DNA of 53,986 nucleotides from JBCDGZ01 sp038750655. GTDB taxonomy: Bacteria > Bacteroidota > Bacteroidia > Chitinophagales > Saprospiraceae. A model generated the notes under the pieces. It had not been told where the DNA came from, ran no database searches, and saw only the letters and a program-made list of their open reading frames with translations. The stretch is from assembly GCA_038750655.1 (NCBI GenBank), contig JBCDGZ010000034.1, positions 1-53,986 on the forward strand, given 5' to 3'. Position 1 is the stretch's first letter, and every line of letters starts with the position of its first letter. The position numbers were made by a program, and so were the translations under genes. This document shows positions 32,822-41,089 of the stretch, one piece after another.

Positions 32822-34691
32822 TTGGACAGCGATCCCCTCTTTCCTGCTCCCCTTGCTGCTTTTGTTCAGCTCCTGTGCGCCCAACGAGCCTCCGGCCGCT
32901 TACGACGTACTCGTCCTGGGAGAAGGCACCGGCGCCGCCGCCGCCGCCATCCAATCCGCCCGCAGCGGTGCCCAAACCCTGCTGGTCTCCCCCTATGAAT
33001 GGCTCGGCGGGATGCTGACGACTGCTGGCGTAAGTGCTACGGACGGCAACCACCAGCTGCCCGCAGGGCTATGGGGTGAATACCGCCAGTTGCTGCGCCA
33101 GCACTACGGTGGAGCCGATTCGCTCTTCACCGGATGGGTCAGCAATACGATGTTTGAACCCAAAGTGGGGGCCCAATGTTGGAAGCAGCTGGCCGATACC
33201 GAAAGCAAGCTGAAGGTTTACTACGATAGCCGCTGGGAGCAAATGGAACAACGCGAAGAGGGCTGGCAGGTGGCGCTGCGGCGGAAGAATGGGAGCCGCG
33301 AAGTGGTGAGGGCCAAGGTTTTGATCGATGGGACGGACCTGGGCGATGTGGCCGCCACCGCTGGTGCGCGCTACAAGGTCGGGATGGATGCGCGCAGCGA
33401 AAGTGGCGAGGCCATGGCCCCCGAGCAAGGCAACACCATTCTCCAAGACCTCACCTACGTCGCCATCCTCCAAGACTACGGCCCCGGCAGCGATAAGACC
33501 CTCCCCCGCCCGGCAGACTATGACCCTAGCCCCTTCTACTGCGCCTGCAAAAGCGCCAATTGCGACGACGAGCAAGCCCACGACTGCGATAAAATGCTCA
33601 GCTATGGACAACTGCCAAATAAAAAGTACATGATCAATTGGCCCAAATCCGGTAATGATTATTACGCCAATGTCCTCGATAAAAGCGAAGCGGAGCGGGC
33701 TGCTATTTACCAAAAGGCCAAAGCCTATACCCTCTCCTTCGTTTATTATATCCAAAACGATCTGGGCTACCGCCACCTCGGTCTGGCCGAAGACGAATAC
33801 CCAACCGCCGATGGCCTCCCCTTCTATCCCTATCACCGCGAAGGCCGCCGCATCGAAGGCCTGAGCTATTTAACCGTCAACGACATCACAGCCCCCTACT
33901 CCGCCTCCCTCTACCGCTGCGGCATCGCCGTGGGCGACTATCCGATTGACCATCACCACGATGAACATCCGAACGCGCCGACGATCGATTTTCCGAAGGT
34001 CCCTGCTTTTAATATTCCGCTGGGTTGTTTGATTCCGGAGGGGGTGAGCAATCTGCTGGTGGCGGATAAAGCCATTTCGGTGAGCAACATCGTCAACGGG
34101 TCTTCGCGCTTGCAGCCGGTGGTGATTCAACTGGGACAGGCGGCGGGACTAGTGGCAGCGATGGCTGCTCGGGAGGGCCGCTCCCCGGAGCAGTTAGACA
34201 TTCGGGCGGTGCAGCAGGCGGTGCTGGATTACCAAGGCTATTTGATGCCCTTCATTGATGTTCCGACGGATGATCCGCATTTCGCAGCGATTCAGCGGGT
34301 GGCGGCGGCGGGCCTCTTGCGCGGCAAGGGCGTCCCCTTTCAATGGGCCAATCAGTGCTGGTTCTATCCCGATAGCCTCGTGGATGCCCGACAGCTGTAC
34401 AGTGACATCGCCGATTTTTACCCCAATCCGAATCCCAAAGACAGCGAATACCTCAGCACCGCCGAGGCCGTATTGCTACTCGCCGAGATGCTGCGCACAC
34501 AACAAAAGGATACCCCTGATACCGAAGATTTACAGACGGCCATTGCAGAAGGCTGGAATACCGGCCTGCGTTTGCCCTCCGACTACAGCCCTGATCGCCC
34601 GATTTCCAGGCGAGAGTTAGCGGTGTTACTAGACAAGTGGCTTGATCCTTTTCACGCAAAAAAAATTGACTTTAATGGTCGCTTTCAATAA
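32796..34691 (+). CDS. FAD-dependent oxidoreductase lipoprotein with SLH-like tail
   Basis: A protein of 631 residues. ATG at 32796 is chosen because GGAGG at 32785-32789 is an unusually good ribosome binding site six bases before it, and a lipoprotein signal follows (FLLPLLLLFSSC). Residues about 38-440 are an FAD_oxidored (PF12831-like) fold: YDVLVLGEGTGAAAAA nucleotide-binding loop, EWLGGMLTTAGVSATDG, VLIDGTDLGDVAATAGA and VSNIVNGSSRLQPVVIQLGQ. The C-terminal 150 residues look like S-layer-homology repeats (HFAAIQRVAAAGLLRGKG and PISRRELAVLLDKW). Homologues in Bacteroidota glycan loci have no proven substrate. It starts inside the LacI gene and stops four bases before the next start, so coupling is tight. 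A sugar or amino-sugar oxidation is a reasonable guess. Confidence 0.9.
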   Translation: MRSCTSLFDWTAIPSFLLPLLLLFSSCAPNEPPAAYDVLVLGEGTGAAAAAIQSARSGAQTLLVSPYEWLGGMLTTAGVSATDGNHQLPAGLWGEYRQLLRQHYGGADSLFTGWVSNTMFEPKVGAQCWKQLADTESKLKVYYDSRWEQMEQREEGWQVALRRKNGSREVVRAKVLIDGTDLGDVAATAGARYKVGMDARSESGEAMAPEQGNTILQDLTYVAILQDYGPGSDKTLPRPADYDPSPFYCACKSANCDDEQAHDCDKMLSYGQLPNKKYMINWPKSGNDYYANVLDKSEAERAAIYQKAKAYTLSFVYYIQNDLGYRHLGLAEDEYPTADGLPFYPYHREGRRIEGLSYLTVNDITAPYSASLYRCGIAVGDYPIDHHHDEHPNAPTIDFPKVPAFNIPLGCLIPEGVSNLLVADKAISVSNIVNGSSRLQPVVIQLGQAAGLVAAMAAREGRSPEQLDIRAVQQAVLDYQGYLMPFIDVPTDDPHFAAIQRVAAAGLLRGKGVPFQWANQCWFYPDSLVDARQLYSDIADFYPNPNPKDSEYLSTAEAVLLLAEMLRTQQKDTPDTEDLQTAIAEGWNTGLRLPSDYSPDRPISRRELAVLLDKWLDPFHAKKIDFNGRFQ

Positions 34692-34695
34692 TTGG

Positions 34696-37600
34696 ATGAT
34701 GATGAAGATGATAAAGAAAAGTAGCGTACTGCTGCTGCTGGCCCAGTCGCTCTTAATTGTAGCGCAGCCCAGCTCCGAGCTGTTCCAGCTATTGTCGCCA
34801 GACTACAACAATATTCATTTCCAAAACACCATTACCGACGAGAAAGAGCACAATATTCTTCTCTACAGCAATTACTACGGTGGTGCGGGAGTAGGCGTCG
34901 GCGATTTCAACAAGGATGGACGGATGGATATTTTCTTTGCCGGCAATCTGGTCAAAGATGAATTGTACCTCAACCAGGGGGACATGCGGTTTCAAAATGC
35001 TAGCGTGCAGGCGGGCCTCCTCGATGATGGTGGCTGGTCTTCGGGAGTGATTGTGGCAGATGTCAACAACGATGGTTGGCCTGATATTTACCTGACGCGA
35101 GAATTATACGACGAAAAGCCGGAGCTGCGTCGCAATCTTTTGTACATCAACAAAGGCTGGGACGGTACAGAAAGTAACGGCATCAAAACGATTCGCTTTG
35201 AAGAGCAGGCCGCTGCTTACGGAATAGACAATGCCGAGCGCACCCGCCACGCGCTGTTTTTTGATTACGATCTGGACGGTTGGCTGGATTTATTCCTTCT
35301 CAATCAACCTCCTAATCCCGGCAATTACTCTGCTTTCATGGGCACCGAGTTGTTGCAGGAAAAATGGGCACCTCGGCTGCTGCGCAACACCGGCCAAGGA
35401 CGCTTTGAAGATGTCAGTAAAACTGCTGGCGTATTAAAACCCGGCTATCCCAATAGCGCGGTGAGCGGTGACTTCAACAAAGACGGCTGGCCCGATCTCT
35501 ACATCAGCAATGACTACGAAGTGGCCGATTTTCTCTACCTCAATAATGGTGATGGCAGCTTCACGGATGTGCTGGCGGAGCAAACCAATCACATCAGCTT
35601 CTATGCGATGGGGGTCGATGCCGCCGACATTAATAATGATCGCTGGCTGGACATCATGACCCTAGATATGGTGGCCGAGGATAATTTCCGACTCAAGTCC
35701 AATATGAGTGGGATGAACCCGGAGGCATTTTGGAAAATTGTCGATCAGGGCGATCACTATCAGTACATGTTCAACGCACTACACCTCAATAACCAAGGGC
35801 AGAATTACAGCGACATTGCTCAGATGGCGGGCATTTCGAATACCGATTGGAGCTGGGCCAATCTGATTGCGGATTTTGATAATGATGGCTGGAAAGACGT
35901 TTATGTAACCAATGGTTTGCTGCGGGATATTCGCAATACCGATGCGGCACGTACTTTCCCTAACTATGTGCGAGAAGTCATCGATGATTTCATCAAAGCC
36001 AACCCTAATGCGGGAGAGGTTTCTATCTTCGATATTTTGAATTTAGAAGAAGCACTAGACCTCCTGCCCAGCGTTCCGCTCAAAAATTACATGTACCAAA
36101 ACCAAGGGGCCCTTCACTTTCAAAAGCAGACAGAGGAATGGGGACTAGATCAAGAAACCTTTTCGAACGGCGCAGCCTATGCCGATTTTGACAACGATGG
36201 GGACTTGGATTTGGTGGTTAATAATATCAATGAGGTGGCCTACCTCTACCAAAATACTGCCGACACTCGCTCGGCCAATTGGCTTCGAGTAGAGCTAACA
36301 GACCAGCAAGCGCATCGGCCTTTATTTGGTGCGCAGATTACGGTGGAATACGGCTCGGAAGAGCAACAGTTTATCGAACTCACCAATGTGCGGGGGATGT
36401 ATTCTACCAGCGAACAGATGGCGCATTTTGGTTTGGGAAAACACCCGACCGTTAGCCGACTGCTCATCGAGTTGCCGGATGGTCGTCGCTATGAGCAGCG
36501 GGACCTCAAGGCCAACCAGCTCTACCGCATTGATGTGAGCGAGCTGGCGGCTTCACCGACGAGGAAGGCCCCCCAGCGCGCTACGCTTTTCCAGCCCGCA
36601 GCGGCCGTGCAGGGGCTGAGGATTAAGCACGAAGAGAATGATTTTGATGACTATGAAAAGCAGGTTTTACTGCCGCATAAGATGTCGCAATTCGGGCCTG
36701 CCCTAGCCGTCGGCGATTGGAATGGCGATGGGCTGGAAGATGTTTTTGTTGGTGGGGCGGCGGGCCAGGCCGGCCAGCTGCTGCTGCAACAAAGCGATGC
36801 CCGCTTCACACCGCTCTCTACCGCTATACTCAACAGCGATGCGTCTTACGAGGACATTGATGCCGTCTTTTTGGACGTTGAGCAAGATGGCGACCTCGAC
36901 CTGTATGTCGTCAGCGGAGGCAACGCCCATCCGCCGCAGAACCAATGGTATCAGGATCGCTTGTACATCAACACGGGCGGGCAGTTGGAGCGTGGAGAGC
37001 TGCCGGTGTTTAGGGAGAGCGGCGCGGCCGTCCGGCCCTATGATTACGATGGCGACGGCGACTTGGACCTCTTGATTGGCGGGCGGCATCAGCCCTGGTC
37101 TTACCCTTCGCCCTCGATCAGTCGCTTGCTGGAAAACGAGAATGGCCGCTACAAAGATGTGACCTCCGCCAAAGCGCCGGGGCTGGCCTTCGTCGGTATG
37201 GTCACCGATGCCGTTTGGACCGACCTGGACGGTGATCAGGACATCGATTTTGTGTTGGTTGGCGAGTGGATGCCCATTACCTTTTTCGAAAATACCGGAC
37301 AGGCCTTCGAAAAACGGGAGGACTATTTCCCCAACAGTACCGGCTGGTGGTACAGTATCGAAGCCGCTGATATGGATGGCGATCAAGACATAGATTTAGT
37401 CGCGGGCAACCTTGGCCTCAACTACAAATACAAAGCTTCAGCTGACGAGCCTTTCGAAGTCCACTACCATGATTTTGACAATAATGGCAGCAAAGATATT
37501 GTCCTGAGCTATTACAACTTTGGCGAGCAATACCCGCTGCGTGGGCGCTCTTGTTCGAGCGAGCAAGTGCCGACCCTCAAAAAGAAATTTCCGACCTACG

Positions 37601-38058
37601 ATATTTTCGCTTCGGCGGATATGAAAACCGTTTACGGCAATGATCAGCTGGATGCCGCCTTGCACTATTCTGCTCAGACCTTCGCCAGCACTTATTTCAG
37701 CAATGAAGGCCAGGGGAATTTTAAAGCCACCCCCTTACCCGCTGCTGCACAACGCTCTTCCATCAACGATTTCGTCGTGCGGGATTTCAACCGGGACGGC
37801 CACCAGGACCTCCTGTTAGCAGGCAATCTATTTGCGGCCGAAGTCGAAACGCCCCGCAACGATGCCGGCATCGGCCTTTTGCTGCAAGGCGATGGCAAGG
37901 GCAACTGGCAAAGCGTTCCCAGCGATCGAAGCGGCATCAATCTGCCCTACGATGTTAAACAAATTCGCGCCATACCCATCAATAATCAATTTCATGTTCT
38001 CTTTGGCTGCAATAATGCGCCGCTAAAAATTCTGCAACTACAAAACGAAAATCCTTAG
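34696..38058 (+). CDS. Secreted FG-GAP/VCBS-repeat protein with ASPIC/UnbV domains
   Basis: A protein of 1120 residues. Four ATGs crowd the start (34696, 34699, 34702, 34708); all lead into the signal peptide MIKKSSVLLLLAQSLLIVAQ, and 34696 leaves a four-base gap to the FAD gene. I count 14 calcium-binding blade motifs of DxDxDG type (for example VGDFNKDGRMDIFFAG, ADFDNDGDLDLVV, YDYDGDGDLDLLIGG, VRDFNRDGHQDLLLAG), which makes an integrin-like propeller pair. An ASPIC/UnbV segment lies between the two sets (ANWLRVELTDQQAHRPLFGA, RGMYSTSEQMAHFGLG). Such proteins accompany SusCD loci and are thought to bind glycans or other surface partners; activity unknown. It ends one base before the symporter gene. 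Confidence 0.92.
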   Translation: MMMKMIKKSSVLLLLAQSLLIVAQPSSELFQLLSPDYNNIHFQNTITDEKEHNILLYSNYYGGAGVGVGDFNKDGRMDIFFAGNLVKDELYLNQGDMRFQNASVQAGLLDDGGWSSGVIVADVNNDGWPDIYLTRELYDEKPELRRNLLYINKGWDGTESNGIKTIRFEEQAAAYGIDNAERTRHALFFDYDLDGWLDLFLLNQPPNPGNYSAFMGTELLQEKWAPRLLRNTGQGRFEDVSKTAGVLKPGYPNSAVSGDFNKDGWPDLYISNDYEVADFLYLNNGDGSFTDVLAEQTNHISFYAMGVDAADINNDRWLDIMTLDMVAEDNFRLKSNMSGMNPEAFWKIVDQGDHYQYMFNALHLNNQGQNYSDIAQMAGISNTDWSWANLIADFDNDGWKDVYVTNGLLRDIRNTDAARTFPNYVREVIDDFIKANPNAGEVSIFDILNLEEALDLLPSVPLKNYMYQNQGALHFQKQTEEWGLDQETFSNGAAYADFDNDGDLDLVVNNINEVAYLYQNTADTRSANWLRVELTDQQAHRPLFGAQITVEYGSEEQQFIELTNVRGMYSTSEQMAHFGLGKHPTVSRLLIELPDGRRYEQRDLKANQLYRIDVSELAASPTRKAPQRATLFQPAAAVQGLRIKHEENDFDDYEKQVLLPHKMSQFGPALAVGDWNGDGLEDVFVGGAAGQAGQLLLQQSDARFTPLSTAILNSDASYEDIDAVFLDVEQDGDLDLYVVSGGNAHPPQNQWYQDRLYINTGGQLERGELPVFRESGAAVRPYDYDGDGDLDLLIGGRHQPWSYPSPSISRLLENENGRYKDVTSAKAPGLAFVGMVTDAVWTDLDGDQDIDFVLVGEWMPITFFENTGQAFEKREDYFPNSTGWWYSIEAADMDGDQDIDLVAGNLGLNYKYKASADEPFEVHYHDFDNNGSKDIVLSYYNFGEQYPLRGRSCSSEQVPTLKKKFPTYDIFASADMKTVYGNDQLDAALHYSAQTFASTYFSNEGQGNFKATPLPAAAQRSSINDFVVRDFNRDGHQDLLLAGNLFAAEVETPRNDAGIGLLLQGDGKGNWQSVPSDRSGINLPYDVKQIRAIPINNQFHVLFGCNNAPLKILQLQNENP

Positions 38059-38059
38059 C

Positions 38060-39301
38060 ATGAGCAAAACACCCAACTACAAGACCGCTTTCATCTTTCT
38101 GGTCTCGCTATTTTTCATGTGGGCGTTCCTAACCGCCATGAATGACATTCTGGTTCCTTTCGTCAAGGAACTTTTCGACTTTGGTTATCTGGAAGCGGCG
38201 CTGGTACAATTTTGCTTTTTTGGAGCCTTTGCCCTGATGGCGCTACCCTCCTCGTTTGTGCTGGAAAAGGTGGGCTACAAAAGGGGCATCGTAATCGGAC
38301 TGGCGCTGATGGGCGTTGGTGCTTTACTCTTCTATCCCGCCTCTATTGCAGTGTATTATCCGCTGTTTCTGGGGGCACTGTTTGTGCTGGCTACAGGGGT
38401 GACGATGCTGCAAGTGGCGGCTAATCCCTACGTGGCTGTCCTTGGGCCGTCGGAGACGGCAGCCAGCCGTTTGAACCTGGCGCAGGGGGTCAATTCGGTG
38501 GCAAAGATTATCGCCCCGCTCTTTGGCAGTGCGTTGATTTTATCGGGCATCGATGGCTTGCCGAAGGCCGAGCAGGCCGAAGCAGTACAGCTGCCCTACG
38601 TTGGACTGGCCATTGCGCTGTTTGTGCTCGCCGGTGTTTTCTCCTTCATCAAACTGCCCGATATGGGGGATTTAGAAACGGTAAAGGAGGAGAAAAATCT
38701 AGCAAGCTCTGGCAAAACCTCCATCTTCCAATTTCCTCATCTATGGCTAGGCGCAGGAGCGATTTTCATGTATGTTGGCGCAGAGGTCACGATAGCCAGC
38801 TTTATGGTGAGTTTTTTAGGAGAAGAACACATTGCTGGTCTATCGATTGAATCGGCGGGTCGCTACCTATCCTTTTACTGGGGGGGCCTGATGGTCGGAC
38901 GCTTTCTGGGCGCAGCCATCTTGCAGAGGGTGAAATCCAATCGCCTACTGGCCATCATGTCAGTCGCCGCCATTGCCTTTTTGATCACTGGCATCACCGC
39001 CTCCGGCTGGACCGCCGGCTGGGCCTTGATTCTGATTGGCTTTTGCAATGCCATTATGTGGAGTAATATTTTCACCCTGGCGATCGACGGCTTGGGTAAA
39101 TTTACCAGTGTCGGCTCTGGCGTCCTGGTTACCGCTATTGTCGGCGGCGCCATCGTCCCACTGATTCACGGACAGCTGGCCGACTCCATCGGCTTACAGC
39201 CCAGTTATGCTATTGTCATCATTTGCTACGCCTACATTCTCTACTATGCGTTGAGGGGATGGAAGGCAGGAAAAAATACGACTGACGAATCTTACGTCTA
39301 A
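38060..39301 (+). CDS. FucP/GluP-family sugar:H+ symporter (MFS)
   Basis: A protein of 413 residues with 12 predicted membrane helices. Family marks are FFMWAFLTAMNDILVPFVKE near the N-terminus, FFGAFALMALPSSFVLEKVGYKRG, GVTMLQVAANPYVAVLGP and SETAASRLNLAQGVNSVAKI. This subgroup imports fucose, glucose/mannose or N-acetylglucosamine across the inner membrane; which one cannot be read here, but mannose or GlcNAc would fit the GH92/GH130/GH20 set. It starts one base after the FG-GAP gene stops and is 20 bases from the next, so it belongs to the LacI-led operon. Confidence 0.95.
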   Translation: MSKTPNYKTAFIFLVSLFFMWAFLTAMNDILVPFVKELFDFGYLEAALVQFCFFGAFALMALPSSFVLEKVGYKRGIVIGLALMGVGALLFYPASIAVYYPLFLGALFVLATGVTMLQVAANPYVAVLGPSETAASRLNLAQGVNSVAKIIAPLFGSALILSGIDGLPKAEQAEAVQLPYVGLAIALFVLAGVFSFIKLPDMGDLETVKEEKNLASSGKTSIFQFPHLWLGAGAIFMYVGAEVTIASFMVSFLGEEHIAGLSIESAGRYLSFYWGGLMVGRFLGAAILQRVKSNRLLAIMSVAAIAFLITGITASGWTAGWALILIGFCNAIMWSNIFTLAIDGLGKFTSVGSGVLVTAIVGGAIVPLIHGQLADSIGLQPSYAIVIICYAYILYYALRGWKAGKNTTDESYV

Positions 39302-39320
39302 TCCCTAAAAACTTCACTCA

Positions 39321-40469
39321 ATGCAAAAAAGAACCTTTCTAAAAACCCTACTGGGCGGCGGCCTATCAATGATGCTGGGCCAGGGCCTTAGCGGCTGCGC
39401 CCCCGCTGAATCTACTACCGCAAAGGCCGATGGCCCTCAACTGCCTAAGCACTGGCTTTGGCTCCGCCCCAATCTGGAATGGAGCGATGAAGAGTGGAAA
39501 AAGAATTTCGCCCGCATCCGCGAAGTAGGCATTGAAGCGGTCTTGCCGCAGGTCTACAGCAGCCGGGATACCCTCTTCGATCATCCGCTGCTGCCTGTCA
39601 AGGAGCGTTGGCTAGAGCGCATCATTCCGCTGGCCCACGCCGCTGACCTCCAAATCCACGCTTGGATGTGGACCATGCCGCTGAACAACCAGCAGCTCAT
39701 CGAGCAGCATCCCGACTGGTTCTCGGTCAACCGCAACGGGCAGCCCGCGCATACCCACCCGGCGTACGTCGACTATTACAAATTCCTCTGCCCCTGCCAT
39801 CCAGAAGTACAGGAATTTGTGGCTGGCAATGTAGAAGCCCTAGGCAAGATCGAAGACCTGGACGGCATCCACCTGGACTACGTTCGCCAGCCCGACGTCA
39901 TTCTCGCCGAGGCCCTGCAGCCCAAGTACGATATTGTACAAGATAAAGAATACCCAGAGTACGATTATCCCTACTCCGAGAATTGCCGCCGCCTTTTCAA
40001 GGAGCAGAGTGGCATCGATGCTATGGACTTAGGAGATGATGCTCCGGCGCACGAAGCTTGGCGGCAGTTCCGCTACGATGCGGTGTCGAATGTGGTCAAC
40101 AACTTCTGTGTGCCGATGGCCCGCAAGTACAATAAGCCCATTACTGCGGCGGTCTTCCCCAACTGGGAGTCGGTGCGCCAGCAGTGGCATCGCTGGGATT
40201 TAGACGCCTTTTTGCCCATGCTCTACCACGGCTTTTACAATGCTGATGTCAACTGGATTGGCGAGGAGGTCCGCAAGGCGCGGCAGCGCCTGGGCGAGCG
40301 CAAGACGCCGGTCTACAGCGGGTTGTTTATGCCGCATTTGGAAGGCCGCGAGCTGGAGCAGGCCTGGGAAGCAGCGAAAGCCGCTGGCGCCAAGGGCATC
40401 TCGGTGTTCGACTACGGCAGCTTGAAAGAAGAGCACTGGACGGGCCTGAAGCAAATTTTGCAGAGCTGA
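39321..40469 (+). CDS. Second GHL10-like glycoside hydrolase, Tat-type lipoprotein signal
   Basis: A protein of 382 residues. The N-terminus MQKRTFLKTLLGGGLSMMLG plus GLSGC resembles a Tat or lipoprotein signal. The rest is a TIM barrel of the GHL10/DUF187 kind: HWLWLRPNLEWSDEEWKKNF, IREVGIEAVLPQVYSS, LQIHAWMWTMPLNN, LDGIHLDYVRQPD and KPITAAVFPNWESVRQQW. It is distant from the member at 16724-17842, but both are predicted surface or periplasmic glycosidases, one in each arm of the locus. The substrate is not known. Its stop overlaps the start of the kinase-like gene by one base (TGATG). Confidence 0.85.
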   Translation: MQKRTFLKTLLGGGLSMMLGQGLSGCAPAESTTAKADGPQLPKHWLWLRPNLEWSDEEWKKNFARIREVGIEAVLPQVYSSRDTLFDHPLLPVKERWLERIIPLAHAADLQIHAWMWTMPLNNQQLIEQHPDWFSVNRNGQPAHTHPAYVDYYKFLCPCHPEVQEFVAGNVEALGKIEDLDGIHLDYVRQPDVILAEALQPKYDIVQDKEYPEYDYPYSENCRRLFKEQSGIDAMDLGDDAPAHEAWRQFRYDAVSNVVNNFCVPMARKYNKPITAAVFPNWESVRQQWHRWDLDAFLPMLYHGFYNADVNWIGEEVRKARQRLGERKTPVYSGLFMPHLEGRELEQAWEAAKAAGAKGISVFDYGSLKEEHWTGLKQILQS

Positions 40470-41017
40470 TGAAAATCCTCGTTTTCGGGGCCTCAGGGGC
40501 AGGGACGACGACTTTAGGACGGGCGCTGGCTGAGCGACTGGGCAGTCAACACTTGGATGCCGATGATTATTATTGGGAGGTAAGTGATCCGCCGTTCCAG
40601 CATAAGGTGCCTTTGGAGCGGAGGAATACTTTGCTGCGGCGGGATTTTCTGGCGACTGATCGGGTGGTGGTAAGTGGCTCATTGGTGAGTTGGGGGGAGG
40701 AATGGCGGGCGGCCTTTGACTGGGCGGTTTTCTTGTGGATTCCGGCGGAGGTGCGGATGGAGCGCCTTCGGCGGCGAGAGCGAGAGCGATATGGGAGTCG
40801 GTTGGAGGAAGAGGTGGCGGTGGCGGCGCAGTCGGCGGCTTTTTTGGCGTGGGCAAGCCGGTATGATGATCCTGCTTTTGAGGGGCGGAGTATCCGCCTG
40901 CACCGCGAGTGGATGAATTTGCTCAACTGTCCGATCCTTTGCATTGAGGGCGATTACCGTACCGACCAGCAGGTGGAGCGAGTTTGTAAAAAGATAGCGC
41001 AGGATAAATTAGCGTAG
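40469..41017 (+). CDS. Small P-loop kinase-like protein with atypical Walker A
   Basis: A cytoplasmic protein of 182 residues resembling adenylate/shikimate-kinase-like P-loop proteins (AAA_18-like). The N-terminal loop reads GASGAGTTTLGRALAERLG, so the usual Walker A lysine is replaced by threonine; I recall small Bacteroidota and Firmicutes homologues with the same GASGSGTTTL. Later marks are LDADDYYWEVSDPP, VVVSGSLVSWGEEW and the LID-like RMERLRRRERERYGSRL. It might phosphorylate a nucleoside, cofactor or sugar, but no activity can be assigned. It is coupled by TGATG overlap to the glycosidase gene and is the last gene of the LacI-led run. Confidence 0.75.
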   Translation: MKILVFGASGAGTTTLGRALAERLGSQHLDADDYYWEVSDPPFQHKVPLERRNTLLRRDFLATDRVVVSGSLVSWGEEWRAAFDWAVFLWIPAEVRMERLRRRERERYGSRLEEEVAVAAQSAAFLAWASRYDDPAFEGRSIRLHREWMNLLNCPILCIEGDYRTDQQVERVCKKIAQDKLA

Positions 41018-41089
41018 ATACTGCAATTTAGGGTTCGATTTTTGGATAGGTTCTGGAAATAACTTCTACACAACAATTAGAATCCTGAA

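Noticed and set aside
33069..33836. Long minus-strand frame of 255 codons opposite the FAD gene
   Set aside because: It is antisense to a gene with clear domains and has no recognisable protein features; GC-rich third positions on the other strand explain it.
36703..37386. Minus-strand frame of 227 codons opposite the FG-GAP gene
   Set aside because: Shadow of the repeated Asp/Gly codons of the blade motifs.
40200..40856. Proline-rich minus-strand frame of 218 codons
   Set aside because: Antisense to the GHL10-like and kinase-like genes; low-complexity proline run arises from their GGC/GGA-rich codons.
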